Shown in pieces: positions 61,231 through 64,000 of a stretch of 64,000 nucleotides of DNA. The DNA is from an uncultured Gammaproteobacteria bacterium (lineage in GTDB: Bacteria > Pseudomonadota > Gammaproteobacteria > HK1). The notes under the pieces are model-generated. The model was not told the origin of the DNA. It made no database searches and saw nothing but the letters and a program-made list of their open reading frames with translations. Where the stretch lies: NCBI GenBank assembly GCA_958295835.1, contig OY282378.1, positions 2,435,001-2,499,000 on the forward strand. Reading direction: 5' to 3'. Positions within the stretch are counted from its first letter, which is position 1; each line of letters begins with the position of its first letter. The position numbers and the translations under genes are program-made.

Positions 61231-62484
61231 TCAGAAACGATCCGGACGGTACGGCGCGACGTCGAAATCGGGGACCCGTCCCGTGGCGAGGTCACCGACG
61301 ATCTCCGCCGTGATTGCCGAGAGGGTGAGTCCCAGGGTGCCGTGCCCGGTGGCGAACAGGACGCCGGGATGCTCCGGATGCGCGCCAATCACCGGCAGCG
61401 AGTCCGGGGTCGAGGGGCGGGGACCCATCCACCGGGTCGCCCCGGAGTCGTCGAGGTCCGGAAACAGCGCCCTGGCTCCCTCGATGACGACGTCGCGGCG
61501 CTTCCAGTCCGGCGCGGTGTCCACGTCGGCAAGCTCCGCGCCGCTCGATACCCGCAGTCCGCCGGTCATCGGCGTCATCGAGATCAGTCGGTCGCCGTAA
61601 TGAACCGCGGTCTTCAACTCCATGCCGGCGTGCGGAAGCATCGCGTGGTAGCCGCGCTCGGGAACGACCAGGATGCGTATTCCCGGCGGTGCCGCGAGCC
61701 CCGGTGACCAGGCGCCGGCCGCGATGACGACCTTGTCCGCCTCGTAGCTCCCGTTGCGGCAGCGTACGCGAGGTGGGTATCCCGCCCGCGTCTCGAGCCG
61801 GACGACCTCGTCGCGTGCGAGGACGCCACCGGCCGCGGTGAACGCCCCGGCGACCTTCCTCGTGAGCTCGATCGGGCTGCGCACGAACCGCTCCCCCGGC
61901 TTGTGGAACCCGCACGTGACCGACGCCGGAATCGCCGGATCGACGTCGCGGGCCTGATCGCCGGTCACGTAGTGCACGGGAGTGCCCCGCCGATCGCTTT
62001 CGGCCATCGAGTCGCGCGCCGCCTCCGCCAGCGCCGGATCCTGGTAGACGTAGAGCACGCCGTCGGTCCGGATGACGTCCGTCGCGCCCGTGGCCACCGC
62101 CAGTCGATCGATGGCCGCGTCCCCTCGCGAGAGGAGGACGTGCAGGGCGTCGGTGATGCGGGCGGCCTCGCGGGGGGCGCCCGCCCGTGCGAATCGCATG
62201 CACCAGGCAAGGTTGCGCAGGACGAATGCGACACTCGTCTTCAGCGGATGGCGGCGGTCGAGCAGCATCCCCGGGATCCGGGGCAGCAGGCCCGGCACCG
62301 CTTTCGGCGTGACCAGCGAGGTCGCGATGCGCCCGGCGTTGCCGAACGAACAGGCTTCTCCGGGGGCGCCGCGGTCGACGAGCACGACGTCGAAGCCGAG
62401 GGTTCGCAGGCGATGGGCGCACGCCGCGCCGACGATGCCCGCGCCGACGACGACGGCGCTCTTGCCGTTCGAAGGGCTGCTCAC
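61231..62484 (-). CDS. FAD-dependent D-amino-acid dehydrogenase-like oxidoreductase (DadA type)
   Basis: 417 residues from GTG 62484. FAD-binding loop AVVVGAGIVGAACAHRLRTL; DRGAPGEACSFGNAGRIATS is typical of DadA proteins; VIAAGAWSPGLAAPPGIRIL, VVPERGYHAMLPHAG, and the C-terminal FATGHGTLGLTLSAITAEIV. Oxidises a D-amino acid or sarcosine/proline-like substrate to the imino acid with transfer to the respiratory chain. In a same-strand pair with the ureohydrolase, 71 bp apart. Substrate not determinable. Confidence 0.87.
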   Translation of the reverse strand: MSSPSNGKSAVVVGAGIVGAACAHRLRTLGFDVVLVDRGAPGEACSFGNAGRIATSLVTPKAVPGLLPRIPGMLLDRRHPLKTSVAFVLRNLAWCMRFARAGAPREAARITDALHVLLSRGDAAIDRLAVATGATDVIRTDGVLYVYQDPALAEAARDSMAESDRRGTPVHYVTGDQARDVDPAIPASVTCGFHKPGERFVRSPIELTRKVAGAFTAAGGVLARDEVVRLETRAGYPPRVRCRNGSYEADKVVIAAGAWSPGLAAPPGIRILVVPERGYHAMLPHAGMELKTAVHYGDRLISMTPMTGGLRVSSGAELADVDTAPDWKRRDVVIEGARALFPDLDDSGATRWMGPRPSTPDSLPVIGAHPEHPGVLFATGHGTLGLTLSAITAEIVGDLATGRVPDFDVAPYRPDRF

Positions 62485-62555
62485 GGGGCGCTCCGGGGTG
62501 TTCGTCGCGCGAGGCGTTCGCTCGATGCGGCGCCTGCGGGACGTCCCGCCCCGAA

Positions 62556-63560
62556 TCAGCCGCGCGCCGCGGCGCGCGCTTCGCGGTGCCGCTCCCAGCG
62601 CGGCTGGCGGCAGATGTTCCCGAGAAACTCCAGCACCGTGTGCGCGGCGAGGTAGGAGGTGATGCCGGTCCCCACGTCCAGGGTCGGGTTCACCTCCACG
62701 AGGTCGAGCCCGGCCACGTCGCAGTGCACGGCGATCGCGGCGAGGGTGTCGCGCAGCTCCGCGTAGCTCATCCCGTTCGGTTCGGCCGACACGCACCCCG
62801 GTATCAACGGCAGGTCGAGCACGTCGATGTCGATGCTCACGTACGTCCGCGCATCGCGCGGGACGACCTCGGCAACGCCCATCGGTCCCACGTCGTGAAA
62901 CTCGCCCATCGTCATCACCCGGTTGCCGTCGTCGATCGAATCCCGGATGTGCGCCTCGAAGCTCCTGAGGCTGCGGATGCCGACCTGGGTGAGGCTCAGC
63001 ACGTGCCGCATCGGGGCGATGTGGCGGAACGCGTGGCCGTTGGTGAAACGGAGATCGTGGATGAAGGGCGCATAGTCGATGTGGGCGTCGAAGTGGATGA
63101 CGTGCAGCGGCTCCTCGCCCTCGAACCCTCTCACGATCGGGTAGGTGACCGAGTGGTCGCCGCCGAGCACCACCGGCAGCGCCCCCCTGGCCAGGATTGC
63201 CCGGGTGAGATCGGTCGCGTTGTCGAACGTGCTCTTCACGTCGGTGGGCCATACGTCGACGTCGCCGACGTCGGCGATGGTCCGGTTGGCCATCTCGTGG
63301 GCGAGGTAGGTACGCCGGGTCTCGGGGTCGTAGAGCCCGGCGTCGGACCCGGCGAAGCGCAGCGAGTGCTCGCGGATCGAGCGGGGCCCCATGCGCGAGC
63401 CCGCGAGAAAGGGCGAGCCTTCGTCGAAGGGGACCCCGTAGACGGCGATGTCGGCGTCGAGCGCGTCGAGATCCGTTTCGACGGGCGCGCGCAGGAACGA
63501 GGGAATGCCGACGAAGGGGCGGTTGAGCTTGATTCCGGACTGTCTGCTGCTCGATGTCAT
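62556..63560 (-). CDS. Ureohydrolase (agmatinase/guanidino-acid hydrolase family)
   Basis: 334 residues from ATG 63560. Two-metal ureohydrolase motifs: VLGGDHSVTYPIV, HFDAHIDYAP, FTNGHAFRHI, SIDIDVLDLPLIPG and LVEVNPTLDVG. The shape is SpeB-like, but the substrate in this family may be agmatine, guanidinobutyrate, guanidinopropionate or guanidine. Beside an amino-acid oxidase and a divergent TauD-type oxygenase, a guanidino-compound catabolic role is favoured over polyamine synthesis. Hydrolysis releases urea. Confidence 0.86.
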   Translation of the reverse strand: MTSSSRQSGIKLNRPFVGIPSFLRAPVETDLDALDADIAVYGVPFDEGSPFLAGSRMGPRSIREHSLRFAGSDAGLYDPETRRTYLAHEMANRTIADVGDVDVWPTDVKSTFDNATDLTRAILARGALPVVLGGDHSVTYPIVRGFEGEEPLHVIHFDAHIDYAPFIHDLRFTNGHAFRHIAPMRHVLSLTQVGIRSLRSFEAHIRDSIDDGNRVMTMGEFHDVGPMGVAEVVPRDARTYVSIDIDVLDLPLIPGCVSAEPNGMSYAELRDTLAAIAVHCDVAGLDLVEVNPTLDVGTGITSYLAAHTVLEFLGNICRQPRWERHREARAAARG

Positions 63561-63754
63561 GATCGGCTCTCCCACGTGGCCGCGCAAGGTGACGCCTGGA
63601 AGCGTTGCCGAAAACGCCCCGTGCGCGCAACCGTCACCTCCGGCCGCCGCCCCTTCGTGCCCCCGAACACGAGCCGACCGCGCCCCCGCCGGCCGTGAGA
63701 TGGAAGGACATGCGAGCTAGAATTGCCTTGAAAGCTCTGCACGGAGGGAGCCCG

Positions 63755-64000
63755 ATGGTCGAGACACGGCGGCTGTGCGGCGCGCTCGGCGCCGAGGTGT
63801 CGGGGGTAGACCTCTCGAAGCCCTTGAACGAGGATACCGCGCGAGGCATCGTCGATGCGTTCCACGAGCACCTCATGCTCGTGTTCCGCGGCCAGTCACT
63901 CGACCCGGGCTCCCAGATTGCCTTCACCCGGCTCTTCGGTGAGCCGCAGGAGCATCCGTTACGCACCCGCGCGAGCGTCGACGGGTACCCCGAGGTGCTG
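63755..64000 (+). CDS. TauD/TfdA-family 2-oxoglutarate-dependent dioxygenase, 5' part only
   Basis: 82 codons before the window ends. VETRRLCGALGAEVSGVDLS and KPLNEDTARGIVDAFHEHLM, then LVFRGQSLDPGSQIAFTRLF are the N-terminal TauD/TfdA signature. GGAGGG precedes ATG 63755. The iron ligands lie outside the window. Divergent from the ureohydrolase. It could act on taurine, an alkyl sulfate, or a guanidino acid. Confidence 0.88.
   Translation, partial: MVETRRLCGALGAEVSGVDLSKPLNEDTARGIVDAFHEHLMLVFRGQSLDPGSQIAFTRLFGEPQEHPLRTRASVDGYPEVL

Noticed and set aside
1..64000. CRISPR arrays, tRNA and rRNA genes
   Set aside because: No regularly spaced repeats and no tRNA or rRNA-like sequence noticed on reading; a dedicated scan could still find a missed tRNA.

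Overview
The window is GC-rich, gene-dense proteobacterial DNA. It reads as a free-living methylotroph. A lanthanide-type methanol dehydrogenase (xoxF-xoxG-xoxJ, about 5.7-9.0 kb) carries its quinoprotein-associated accessory genes, and a tetrahydromethanopterin (H4MPT) C1-transfer block lies at 37.3-43.5 kb (fhcD, beta-RFAP synthase-like, mtdB, mch, citG-like, fae, RibD-like). Together these suggest oxidation of methanol to formaldehyde in the periplasm and of formaldehyde to formate in the cytoplasm. The lptM-lysA pair, a type II secretion system and glnA with an NtrC-like box fit a gamma- or betaproteobacterium. I cannot name the genus. I saw no rRNA, tRNA, CRISPR array or intact transposase.

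Layout. 0-1.5 kb: a periplasmic iron-binding protein (partial) and fur, with a Fur-box-like site between them. 1.6-9.0 kb: the xoxF region with a SoxYZ-like carrier, a SoxH-like metallohydrolase, a CxxCW protein and a DUF3280-type protein. 9.3-36.5 kb: a type II secretion (T2SS) locus in an unusual form. gspE is followed by a 37-codon relic of gspF. Then comes about 10.6 kb of envelope-glycan genes (2OG-Fe(II) oxygenase, two sulfotransferase-type proteins, a GT4 glycosyltransferase, two large GT-C membrane proteins, and remnants of UbiA-, SDR- and sulfotransferase-type genes). The real gspF and the rest of the system (G-H-I-J-K-L-M-C-D) follow. Two paralogous Ser/Thr-rich exported proteins of unknown family are embedded in the T2SS locus, one between gspG and gspH and one after gspD. 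An O-antigen-ligase/PglL-superfamily membrane protein closes the locus.

The most interesting observation is that this ligase-type protein and both GT-C proteins of the insert end in the same C-terminal module of about 105-112 residues. With the two exported paralogues and the T2SS, this suggests one dedicated secretion, surface-protein and glycan-decoration system. That is an inference from gene content, not a demonstrated function.

43.5-64 kb: mostly housekeeping and catabolic genes. In order: SDR, cinA, lptM-lysA, an MnmA-like thiolase with a TusA-like protein, a CDF metal exporter, glnA, NRDE, HIT, a haloacid-dehalogenase-type protein, SDR, pmbA, livF and livG without permeases, a formylglycine-generating-enzyme-family protein, an HlyD-type adaptor, an AsnC-type RAM-domain protein, and finally an amino-acid oxidase / ureohydrolase / TauD-type group cut by the window end.
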